Source of the DNA: an uncultured Clostridia bacterium
Lineage (GTDB): Bacteria > Bacillota > Clostridia > Oscillospirales > Acutalibacteraceae
Direction of reading: 5' to 3'
DNA: 12,515 bases
NCBI GenBank assembly: GCA_937919155.1
Contig: CALFPM010000146.1
Coordinates: 1-12,515, forward strand
Position numbers and translations under genes: made by a program. This document shows, in pieces, positions 1 to 6,999 of this stretch (positions are counted from its first letter, which is position 1; each line of letters starts with the position of its first letter). The notes under the pieces are model-generated. The model did not search any database, had not been told where the DNA came from, and saw only the letters and a program-made list of their open reading frames with translations.

Positions 1-475
1 GACCGTAGAATGCTGCCTCATCAATTCCAATGACGTAGTTATCTCTGCCGATATATTCTTCGGGGATAGCCATTTTAACGGTAACTTTTTCACCGGGCTG
101 AACAACGATGATGGAACCAATCTCCACTTCATCGGGATAAGACGCAACCGTTTCAAGAATAAACTCAACGGCATGCATTTTCTCGGGTTTACGGGTGGGG
201 TGAATAAGTCCGCAGTCCCCCATTCCGTCCTTGCCGTGAACATTATCGGCAGTCACAAGTTCACGCATAAGAGGCTTTGCGCAACCGATGTAAACAGGAA
301 CATCTCTGCCGCATTCTTCAACAGCCTGAAGAGCATTTTTAGTTGTGTTTTCAATCGGTACGTTTCCGCCGAGAGTTGTTATTCCAAGAATTTCAATTTC
401 AGGATTTCTCAACGCCATAACAAGAGCCGCGGCATCATCACCGCCAACATCGGTATCGATAATAAACTTTCTCAC
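1..475 (-). CDS. Nucleoside hydrolase (IunH/Rih-like), N-terminal part, runs off the left edge
   Basis: Inosine/uridine-preferring nucleoside hydrolases split the N-glycosidic bond of ribonucleosides to give ribose and free base, usually in the cytoplasm for salvage. The start is GTG at 475, seven bases after a perfect GGAGGT (483-488). The first 158 residues are visible. Residues 7-14 read DTDVGGDD, the calcium-binding Asp cluster (family DTDPGxDD). Residues 80-86 read HGKDGMG, the family's H-G-x-D-G segment. Residues 100-118 match the usual helix before the GPLTN motif. Oddly, from about residue 119 the expected 'GPLTNIALAL' strand and helix are absent. In their place is a beta-rich stretch with PGEKVTVKMAIPEEY. 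There is no stop codon and neither other frame restores the family sequence. The gene lies 49 bases downstream of the GH110-like gene on the same strand and may be cotranscribed. Family assignment of the first 118 residues is firm; the nature of the remainder is unknown. Confidence 0.8.
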   Translation of the reverse strand, partial: MRKFIIDTDVGGDDAAALVMALRNPEIEILGITTLGGNVPIENTTKNALQAVEECGRDVPVYIGCAKPLMRELVTADNVHGKDGMGDCGLIHPTRKPEKMHAVEFILETVASYPDEVEIGSIIVVQPGEKVTVKMAIPEEYIGRDNYVIGIDEAAFYG

Positions 476-524
476 AGTCTACACCTCCGTGATTAATAAT
501 ATTTCACAACACGATAATAAATAT

Positions 525-2153
525 CTATCTTACGATATTATTTCTGTCAACAACCGTATCCGCACACTTTGTCTTAACTGAATACGGAGCATCGAAAATA
601 TTTTCTTCAATGATTGTTTCGCGCATATATTCAAGCAGAATCAGATGCTCACCCGTTGGCGGATTTCTGAATTCATTGCCCGTGACAACAAGCTTTCCGT
701 GAACATATTCGGTTGAATTTTCATCCATAACCTTCGGTGTGCATCGGATAACGGGTGAACCCTCCCACATTGCGGCATATTCGCAACAGGAAACCAAATT
801 GTTGCGGAAAACAACATTGGTTGTGTATCCCGATTCAAACCAGAAATTGCAATCATCTTCAATCAGCAATGCAGGTCCCCACAACTTGTTGAAACGGTTG
901 TTTTCAATCACAACCTCTCCCCTTGTGGTGCAAAGAATGCCCCTGCCTGAAGTGGGACCGAAATCACAGTTTCGGACATAAAGATTCGGTGTCCATGACT
1001 TGTTTTCTACCACATCTTTACACAGTTCAACAGGCGGAATTTCACCTTCAACCGTCAGCTTTATATCAATGTCATCAAGTCTTTCGAAAGCCGTAACTTT
1101 TGCTGTTGCGTAAGGCTTAAGAGTATCCCATTTTATGAAATTGATTTCATCCCCTGCTTCAAAAGCCTGAAAGCCCCAGCTTTCGGGATGAATGAAACGA
1201 ACGGTAAGATGATTGACTCCATCGGTTTCAACAATCTGAAGATGTGTTCCGTGAACATTTATATAGTCATCGTGCGCGCCGCCTGCTTTGCAGGAATCGA
1301 TAATAAGATTTCCTCTGCACCCTGAGAACTGAAAAAAATCGGCTGTGCTCGCGGCTGTTCTGCCCGCTTTAGGAGTGAAATCGCAATTTCTGAAAGTTAC
1401 ATTTTCGCAAAACTGAGAAACCATTCCAAGGCCGTGCATAAACATTATCCTGCAATTTTCAAAAACGAGGTTCTTGCAACGTTCAAAAAAACTGCCCGTC
1501 TGATCGCGCACAATGCTCCTGCTCTGAACAACGCTTCCTGCAGGCAAATCCGCCTCTCTGTTTTTCAGTATAACTTTAAGCGTTGTTTTATCGAGCATTT
1601 CAATGCTCTCAAAAACAAGATTGTTGCGGTTGAAATCCCGACTGAGCTGTGTTTCGGGGTTATAAAGTTTCACATATCTTTTATTTGCGGTGCATCCGTG
1701 TTCCCAATAAAGCTCGCCGTCTGCTCCCTTTTCGCCGTGCCAGACAAGATCATTGCCATCCAGTCTGAAAAGGCATTCTTCATTAATGTTCAGAACACAT
1801 TCACCGCTCACATTGCTCAGAACAGTGAATTCAGCCATTGTGGGGCAGGCATAATCAACGGTAAGATTTCTGACGGTTATGTTTTCGCATCTGTCAAAAA
1901 GAATAGGCGTCATTTTGCCGTGAACAACCAATGTTGCACCGTTGCCGTCAATCACTATATTCTTTTTTTCTTTCAGATAGACTGCAGTTCTGCGAAGTCC
2001 GTTGGGATTTTCGTCAAGCTTTGCAGTGTTTGAGCAATAATAACCCTCAAACTCAAAAGAATCATCCTGACGAACATCGTACACCTTGTTCTTTTCAAGA
2101 ACTACGACCGTATTATCCGCCGCATTTTTAAAAATCTGACTGAGTTCATTCAT
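525..2153 (-). CDS. GH110-like alpha-galactosidase (right-handed beta-helix), no signal peptide
   Basis: 542 residues. GH110 enzymes remove terminal alpha-1,3-linked galactose (blood group B and linear Gal-alpha-1,3-Gal). The protein shows the repeated short strands of a parallel beta-helix, with many N-x-(I/V/L)-x-(F/I) turns: NITVRNLTVDY near 91-101, ENVTFRNCDF near 250-259, and GEVVIENNRF, NVVFRNNLV and KLVVTGNEFRN in the C-terminal half. The segment around 291-304, GGAHDDYINVHGTH, carries the paired acidic residues 295-296 that I associate with GH110 catalytic sites. The start at 2153 is supported by GAGGT eight bases upstream. There is no signal peptide or lipobox, so the enzyme is probably cytoplasmic and acts on imported oligosaccharides, unlike the secreted Bacteroides enzymes. 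glnA is upstream but separated by a terminator; no convincing promoter is visible in front of this gene. A different beta-helix hydrolase of related fold is the main alternative. Confidence 0.72.
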   Translation of the reverse strand: MNELSQIFKNAADNTVVVLEKNKVYDVRQDDSFEFEGYYCSNTAKLDENPNGLRRTAVYLKEKKNIVIDGNGATLVVHGKMTPILFDRCENITVRNLTVDYACPTMAEFTVLSNVSGECVLNINEECLFRLDGNDLVWHGEKGADGELYWEHGCTANKRYVKLYNPETQLSRDFNRNNLVFESIEMLDKTTLKVILKNREADLPAGSVVQSRSIVRDQTGSFFERCKNLVFENCRIMFMHGLGMVSQFCENVTFRNCDFTPKAGRTAASTADFFQFSGCRGNLIIDSCKAGGAHDDYINVHGTHLQIVETDGVNHLTVRFIHPESWGFQAFEAGDEINFIKWDTLKPYATAKVTAFERLDDIDIKLTVEGEIPPVELCKDVVENKSWTPNLYVRNCDFGPTSGRGILCTTRGEVVIENNRFNKLWGPALLIEDDCNFWFESGYTTNVVFRNNLVSCCEYAAMWEGSPVIRCTPKVMDENSTEYVHGKLVVTGNEFRNPPTGEHLILLEYMRETIIEENIFDAPYSVKTKCADTVVDRNNIVR

Positions 2154-2195
2154 AATGCGTTACCTCAAGCAAAACATAAATCTTTTTCGTCAATT

Positions 2196-2226
2196 ACAAA
2201 AGGCTGACCGCAAAAACGGTCAGCCG
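2196..2226 (-). terminator. Rho-independent terminator of glnA
   Basis: A perfect 9-bp stem GGCTGACCG (2202-2210) pairs with CGGTCAGCC (2217-2225) around a six-base loop. Read on the minus strand it is followed by TTTTGT, and it starts 9 bases after the glnA stop codon. On the plus strand a short T run also follows, so it may act in both directions. It separates glnA from the GH110-like gene. Confidence 0.85.
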
Positions 2227-2233
2227 ATTTTTA

Positions 2234-3658
2234 TTAAAGATTGTAATACTTGTCAAACTCTGCGGGATGAGGAATTGCCGAAAGCTGACGGCATTCTTCA
2301 CGCTTGGACTTGATAAAGTTCTTGATAAGCTCTTCGGGGAATACGCCGTTTTCCATAAGGAATGCATGGTCTGCCTCAAGTGCATCAAGAGCCTCTTCAA
2401 GTGATACGGGAAGATGCTGAAGCTTTGCCTTTTCCTCATCACTGAGGTGGTAAAGGTTAACATCATAGGGACCCCAACCGTTTGCATGAGGATCAATCTT
2501 GTTCTTAACACCGTCAAGACCTGCCATAAGGATAGCTGCATAGCAGAAATAGGGGTTGCAGGTTGCATCGGGGTTACGAAGCTCGAATCTGCGCTTGTCA
2601 GGGCTCTTTGCATAAGCAGGAATACGGATAACCGCACTTCTGTTTGATGTTGCATAACCAACGGTTACGGGAGCTTCAAAGCCGGGAATAAGACGCTTGA
2701 ATGAGTTTGTGCTGGGGTTGGTGATAGCGCAGAGTGCGCCGATGTGCTTAAGAAGACCGCCCATGAAGTAATGAGCTGTTTCACTGAGGTGTGAATAACC
2801 GTTATCATCTGAGAATACAGGCTGACCGTCCTTGAAAAGGAGCATATGAACATGCATACCGCTGCCTGCTTCACCATAGATGGGCTTGGGCATAAATGTT
2901 GCAGTCTTGCCGTATTTGAGAGCTGTGTTATGGATGATATACTTGATCATCATTGAAGCATCTGCCATATGAACAACTTCACCAAGCTGAGGCTCGATTT
3001 CATACTGACCTGATGCGGCAACTTCGGGATGATGATAGTTGATTTCAATGCCGGCATCCTTCATGTGCATGCACATTTCACTGCGGCATTCGTAGGATGT
3101 GTCAAAGGGTTTTGCAATGTGGTAGTTCTTCTGCTTGGGAACAACAACACCGAGACCCTCATTATTGGAGTTCCAATATGACTGTCTTGCGTCCACAGCA
3201 GCACCGATGTATTTTCCTTCAACATTCCATGCCACTTCATCAAAAAGATAGAATTCAAACTCAGGCAAAATCTTCATTTCATCAGCAACGCCGCTGTTTT
3301 TCATATATTCAACTGCTGCCTTGATGATATTTCTGGGATACTGAGCAAGAGGTCTGTTTTCGGGTGAGTCAATGATCATAGCATTACCTGTCATTGACAG
3401 AGTAGGAATATCACAGAAGGGGTCAACAACTGCGGTGTCGGGATCGGGAATAAACACCATATCGCTCTTTTCAACCACTGCATAGCCGTAGTTTGAAGCG
3501 TCAAAGCCGATGCCGCTCTTCATTGTGTCTTCTGAAAAGTTTTCAGCAGGAATGGTAACGTGACGGTACTGACCGTTAATGTCAACCATCTTGAAGTCAA
3601 CCATTTTTATGCCTTTTTCTTTGATAATTGCAAGAATATCCTGAATTGATTTTGCCAA
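2234..3658 (-). CDS. glnA: Glutamine synthetase, type I
   Basis: Makes glutamine from glutamate, ammonia and ATP; a cytoplasmic dodecamer and the main ammonia-assimilating enzyme. 474 residues from a TTG start at 3658, close to the usual 440-475 for type I. The TTG is preceded by AAGGAG eight bases away. An in-frame ATG further upstream (3700) lies inside the promoter spacer and cannot be used. Family landmarks in order: beta-grasp N-terminus; PEFEFYLFD (132-140, metal-binding Glu); GSGMHVHM near 265-272; NPSTNSFKRLIPGFEAP (314-330); SNRSAVIRIP (338-347); RFELRNPDATCNPY (357-370). NLYHLSDEE (401-409) aligns with the E. coli NLYDLPPEE adenylylation site, so Tyr403 is preserved and the enzyme looks more like the GSI-beta type. 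Whether it is adenylylated cannot be seen here. The gene has its own promoter and terminator, so it is monocistronic, with read-through into the GH110-like gene possible. Confidence 0.97.
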   Translation of the reverse strand: MAKSIQDILAIIKEKGIKMVDFKMVDINGQYRHVTIPAENFSEDTMKSGIGFDASNYGYAVVEKSDMVFIPDPDTAVVDPFCDIPTLSMTGNAMIIDSPENRPLAQYPRNIIKAAVEYMKNSGVADEMKILPEFEFYLFDEVAWNVEGKYIGAAVDARQSYWNSNNEGLGVVVPKQKNYHIAKPFDTSYECRSEMCMHMKDAGIEINYHHPEVAASGQYEIEPQLGEVVHMADASMMIKYIIHNTALKYGKTATFMPKPIYGEAGSGMHVHMLLFKDGQPVFSDDNGYSHLSETAHYFMGGLLKHIGALCAITNPSTNSFKRLIPGFEAPVTVGYATSNRSAVIRIPAYAKSPDKRRFELRNPDATCNPYFCYAAILMAGLDGVKNKIDPHANGWGPYDVNLYHLSDEEKAKLQHLPVSLEEALDALEADHAFLMENGVFPEELIKNFIKSKREECRQLSAIPHPAEFDKYYNL

Positions 3659-3690
3659 GGGAATCACTCCTTTTATAAATATACGACTAA

Positions 3691-3719
3691 AGTATAGCAA
3701 TATTTTGCTTTTTCGTCAA
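3691..3719 (-). promoter_or_regulatory. glnA promoter (sigma-70 type)
   Basis: On the minus strand the -35 TTGACG (3714-3719) and the -10 TATACT (3691-3696) are separated by exactly 17 bases. The predicted start of transcription near 3684 leaves a leader of about 25 bases with the ribosome binding site. An inverted repeat AGCAA-AATA-TTGCT lies in the spacer (about 3696-3709) and could be an operator, though no regulator is identified. This promoter fixes the glnA translation start downstream at TTG 3658. Confidence 0.85.
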
Positions 3720-3746
3720 TAGTACACAACAGAATAAAGTGCATAC

Positions 3747-3756
3747 AAACGCGTTT
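3747..3756. promoter_or_regulatory. Possible LacI-family operator (AAACGCGTTT)
   Basis: A perfect 10-bp palindrome with a central CG, the kind of core bound by LacI/GalR-family sugar regulators. It lies in the 226-base divergent region between glnA and the sugar-binding-protein gene, about 28 bases upstream of the glnA -35 element. No LacI-type regulator gene is in the window and palindromes of this size arise by chance, so this is a weak call. I saw no convincing promoter for the ABC operon between 3757 and 3870. Confidence 0.3.
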
Positions 3757-3884
3757 TTTATGACTTTCCTGAATAAAACTCAGCCGTTTTCCAAAAAATT
3801 CTCAATCGGCGCTTACCCTGCGCAAAATTTATGAATTATCAATGTTTTTCAGGAGCATAATATCTGCACAAGGAGGAATAAAAA

Positions 3885-5252
3885 ATGTTCAGAAAAATCA
3901 TTTCGTTAACCCTTTTCACCCTGCTTTTAACAGGTATTTTCACAGCTTGTTCAAACAACTCCGGTGACAACAACAATGACAACACAGGCGGCAATCAGCA
4001 AACCGTAAAAGAAATACGTTACCTGAATTTCAAGCCCGAAATCGCCGATGTTTATGAAAGAATTTCCGATGCATACGAAAAAGAAAAAGGCGTTAAACTT
4101 ATTGTTGAAACCGCCGCTTCAGGCACATACGAATCAACTCTCACCGCAAGAATTGCCACAGATGAAGCACCTGACATTTTTCAGATTAACGGCCCCATCG
4201 GCTACGCTTCCTGGGCAGAATACTGCGCAGACCTGAGCGACACGGAGCTTTACAAACATCTGAAAGATAAGAATCTTGCAATAAAAAACGAAGGAAAAGT
4301 TTACGGAATTCCCTATGTTGTTGAAGGCTACGGAATCATATGCAACAAGAAAATTCTGGATGCATATTTTGCACTTGACGGAAGAAAAACAAGCATTAAA
4401 TCCGTTGATGAAATCAACAATTTCACAACCTTGAAAGCCGTTGTTGAAGATATGCAATCAAACCGTGAAAAGCTTGGAATCGATGGCGTTTTTGCATCAA
4501 CATCGCTGAAAACAGGTGAAGATTGGCGATGGCAGACTCACCTTATGAACATTCCCGTCACACTCGAATTCCGCGATAAAAGCATCGACCTAACGGGAGA
4601 AGATTACAAAGAAATCGAGTTCAGATATTCCGAAAACTTCAAAAATATCTTTGACCTTTATATCAACAATTCCGTGTCTGACAAAAAGAAACTCGGCACG
4701 GTTGACGTTACCGCATCAATGGCGGAATTTGCTCTCGGCAAGTGCGCAATGGTTCAGAACGGAAACTGGGGTGCTTCACAGATTCTCGGCGTTGCAGGCA
4801 ACAAAGTTGCGTCAGAAGATATTATATTTCTGCCGATTTATATGGGTGTTGAGGGCGAAGAAAATATGGGCTTGTGCATAGGCACGGAAAACTTCATCTG
4901 CATTAATTCAAAATCAGACACGGCCAAACAAAAAGCGGCAGCCGACTTCCTTTATTGGCTATTCAGCTCCGAAACAGGCAAAAAATTTGTTACTGAAGAA
5001 CTTGGTTTCATTTCTCCGTTTGACACTTTCAGCGAAAACGAAACACCTGACGACCCGCTTGCAAGAGAAGTTGTTAAATGGATGAACAAAGATAATATTG
5101 AAAATATCCCTTGGAATTTCACTGTTTTCCCGGGTGTCGGTTACAAGGACACCTTGGGTGCCGCATTGCTTAAATATGCACAGGGTTCGATGAGCTGGAA
5201 CGAAGTTAAAAAGCTTGCCGCTGACGAATGGAAAAAGGAGTTCGGGGCATAA
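3885..5252 (+). CDS. Sugar ABC transporter substrate-binding lipoprotein
   Basis: 455 residues; family 1 extracellular solute-binding protein (MalE/UgpB type) that captures a sugar or oligosaccharide outside the membrane and delivers it to the two permeases. The N-terminus has a positively charged start (MFRK), a hydrophobic core and a lipobox-like end FTAC with lipid-accepting Cys22. An Asn/Gly/Asp-rich linker (23-38) follows, then the binding fold starting near EIRYLNF. Typical features include the DEAPDIFQING segment, the hinge region GKVYGIPYVVEGYGII (near 138-153) and the ALGKCAMVQNGNWGAS segment in the second lobe. The start ATG follows AAGGAGG at 3871-3877. It is the first and presumably most highly expressed gene of the importer operon; a strong stem-loop follows its stop codon. 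The substrate cannot be told from sequence alone; the nearby GH110-like gene suggests a galactose-containing glycan, which is inference. Confidence 0.93.
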   Translation: MFRKIISLTLFTLLLTGIFTACSNNSGDNNNDNTGGNQQTVKEIRYLNFKPEIADVYERISDAYEKEKGVKLIVETAASGTYESTLTARIATDEAPDIFQINGPIGYASWAEYCADLSDTELYKHLKDKNLAIKNEGKVYGIPYVVEGYGIICNKKILDAYFALDGRKTSIKSVDEINNFTTLKAVVEDMQSNREKLGIDGVFASTSLKTGEDWRWQTHLMNIPVTLEFRDKSIDLTGEDYKEIEFRYSENFKNIFDLYINNSVSDKKKLGTVDVTASMAEFALGKCAMVQNGNWGASQILGVAGNKVASEDIIFLPIYMGVEGEENMGLCIGTENFICINSKSDTAKQKAAADFLYWLFSSETGKKFVTEELGFISPFDTFSENETPDDPLAREVVKWMNKDNIENIPWNFTVFPGVGYKDTLGAALLKYAQGSMSWNEVKKLAADEWKKEFGA

Positions 5253-5277
5253 TCACAAGGGGGATTTCCCCTTGTGA
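5253..5277 (+). other. Intercistronic stem-loop between binding protein and permease genes
   Basis: A perfect 10-bp stem TCACAAGGGG (5253-5262) / CCCCTTGTGA (5268-5277) with a five-base loop, starting right after the stop codon of the binding-protein gene. No T run follows, so it is not a typical terminator. In many sugar importer operons such a structure protects the upstream message from 3' decay and lowers permease expression. That role is inferred here. It also covers a GTG (5274) that could be mistaken for the permease start. Confidence 0.75.
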
Positions 5278-5300
5278 CAGTGAAATACGGAGTTGATTTT

Positions 5301-6155
5301 ATGCATAAAAGCCTCAGGAAGTATTTTCCCGTTTTTCTTTTCCCTGCGCTCGCTGCCTTTGCGATTTCGTTTCTTGTGCCGTTCGTAATGGGAATTTATC
5401 TGTCATTTACCGAATTCAGAACAGTAAATGACAGCGTATGGGTCGGCTTAAAAAATTACATCAGAATCTTTACTGCGGACAAAACATTCCTGAACTCTCT
5501 GTGGCTGACAGTCAGGTTTACCGTGGTTTCAATCATAACAATAAATCTGATCGCTTTTTTCATTGCCTTGCTTCTGACCAGAGGTCTCAAAGGCACAAAC
5601 TTTTTCCGGACAGTATTTTTTATGCCCAACCTCATCGGCGGCATCGTGCTGGGTCATATATGGAGTCTCATTATCAACGGAGTGCTGAACTACTTCGGCG
5701 TTGATATAACCTATAAAAGTGAATACGGGTTCTGGGGGCTTGTGATTCTGATGAACTGGCAATTGATAGGATACATGATGATTATCTATATTGCAGGCAT
5801 TCAGAATATTCCCGATGAGCTTAACGAGGCTGCCGCAATTGACGGTGCCTCCCCTGCCCAGATTCTTTTCAGAATAACCATTCCCATGGTTATGCCATCG
5901 ATAACAATATGCACTTTTCTGACACTTACCAATTCATTCAAACTGTTTGACCAGAATCTTGCTCTTAACGGAAAATCCGCAGAAACCTCACTTCTTGCTC
6001 TCGATATTTACAAAACTTTCTATGACCATACGGGACTTAAGTTGGCGCAGTGGCACGGTACGGGTCAGGCAAAAGCCGTTATATTTTTTCTGCTTGTTGC
6101 CGCAATCGCATTCATTCAGCTTCGCGCGACAGGACAAAAGGAGATTGAACACTGA
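5301..6155 (+). CDS. Sugar ABC transporter permease, MalF/UgpA type
   Basis: 284 residues, an integral membrane subunit of the carbohydrate importer (CUT1 family). About six hydrophobic segments are visible: near 8-36, 68-93, 105-128, 143-167, 196-214 and 257-275. The cytoplasmic EAA loop, ELNEAAAIDGASPAQILFRI (about 173-192), contacts the ATPase. I chose ATG 5301 because GGAG lies eight bases upstream. A GTG nine codons earlier (5274) falls inside the preceding stem-loop and has no ribosome binding site. Its stop overlaps the next gene's start by one base (TGATG), which indicates translational coupling. Confidence 0.93.
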   Translation: MHKSLRKYFPVFLFPALAAFAISFLVPFVMGIYLSFTEFRTVNDSVWVGLKNYIRIFTADKTFLNSLWLTVRFTVVSIITINLIAFFIALLLTRGLKGTNFFRTVFFMPNLIGGIVLGHIWSLIINGVLNYFGVDITYKSEYGFWGLVILMNWQLIGYMMIIYIAGIQNIPDELNEAAAIDGASPAQILFRITIPMVMPSITICTFLTLTNSFKLFDQNLALNGKSAETSLLALDIYKTFYDHTGLKLAQWHGTGQAKAVIFFLLVAAIAFIQLRATGQKEIEH

Positions 6156-6997
6156 TGAAAACAAAACCAACAGGAACCACAGCAGTTGTTTATATCATCC
6201 TGATTTTTCTTGCCATTGCATTCCTTGCTCCTGTATTTATAATTCTGCTCAATTCTGTTAAAAGCAATTTCTATATTTCAGAAGAACCTTTTTCAATCCC
6301 ATCGGGAGAGTCTTTTGCGGGATTACAGAATTTTATCAAAGGATTTACCCAATCCGATTTTTCGAGAGCTTTTGCAAATTCGCTTTTCATAACGATTTTT
6401 TCCGTTGCGGCAATCGTTCTGATTACATCAATGGCTGCATGGTACATCGTAAGAGTGAAAAACGGATTTACCAAAGCAATGTATTACCTTTTTGTGTTCA
6501 GTATGATAGTTCCGTTTCAGATGGTTATGTATACGGTCACTTACTTTGCATTTGAACTGAATCTGAACAATCTTGCAGGCACAGTTCTGATTTATGTCGG
6601 ATTCGGTGCAGGACTTTCTGTTTTTCTTTTTTCGGGATTCATCAAAAGCATTCCCTCGGAAATTGAAGAAGCCGCAACCATTGACGGTTGCAGCCCCATA
6701 AAAACATTCTTTTTCATCGTGTTTCCCATACTGAAACCGACAGCCATAACCGTTGCAATTCTTAATGCCATGTGGATATGGAACGATTATCTGCTCCCCT
6801 ATCTGCTCCTCGGGTCAGGCAAAAACAGAACTCTGCCCGTTGCGGTGCAAATGGCTCTTACCGGCGGCTACGGTAACAAAGACATGGGCGCGCTTATGGC
6901 AATGCTCGTTCTTGCAATATTACCCATCATCATCTTTTATCTGTTCTGTCAGAAATATATCATCAAAGGCGTTGTGGCCGGCGCCGTGAAAGGATAA
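6155..6997 (+). CDS. Sugar ABC transporter permease, MalG/UgpE type
   Basis: 280 residues, second transmembrane subunit. Hydrophobic segments lie near 10-33, 74-98, 108-130, 141-163, 195-220 and 247-266. The EAA loop reads EIEEAATIDGCSPIKTFFFI at 169-188, in the position expected for MalG-type permeases. The gene overlaps the previous permease by one base and lies two bases before the ATPase gene, so the three are clearly cotranscribed. Length and topology are normal for the family. Confidence 0.93.
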   Translation: MKTKPTGTTAVVYIILIFLAIAFLAPVFIILLNSVKSNFYISEEPFSIPSGESFAGLQNFIKGFTQSDFSRAFANSLFITIFSVAAIVLITSMAAWYIVRVKNGFTKAMYYLFVFSMIVPFQMVMYTVTYFAFELNLNNLAGTVLIYVGFGAGLSVFLFSGFIKSIPSEIEEAATIDGCSPIKTFFFIVFPILKPTAITVAILNAMWIWNDYLLPYLLLGSGKNRTLPVAVQMALTGGYGNKDMGALMAMLVLAILPIIIFYLFCQKYIIKGVVAGAVKG

Positions 6998-6999
6998 CT

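Noticed and set aside
1434..2033. Open frame of 199 codons on the plus strand, opposite the GH110-like gene
   Set aside because: Composition and lack of a ribosome binding site or recognisable motif mark it as an antisense shadow of the real gene.
3659..3700. Longer glnA start at an upstream ATG (14 extra residues)
   Set aside because: The ATG at 3700 lies in the spacer of the clear -35/-10 pair, upstream of the expected transcript start; the TTG at 3658 has a good ribosome binding site and the family's normal N-terminus.
3802..3824. Catabolite-control (cre) site upstream of the importer
   Set aside because: Only the right half (CGCTTAC) resembles the consensus; the left half does not match.
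5274..5300. GTG start for the first permease
   Set aside because: It lies within the perfect stem-loop and lacks a ribosome binding site; ATG 5301 has GGAG at the right distance.
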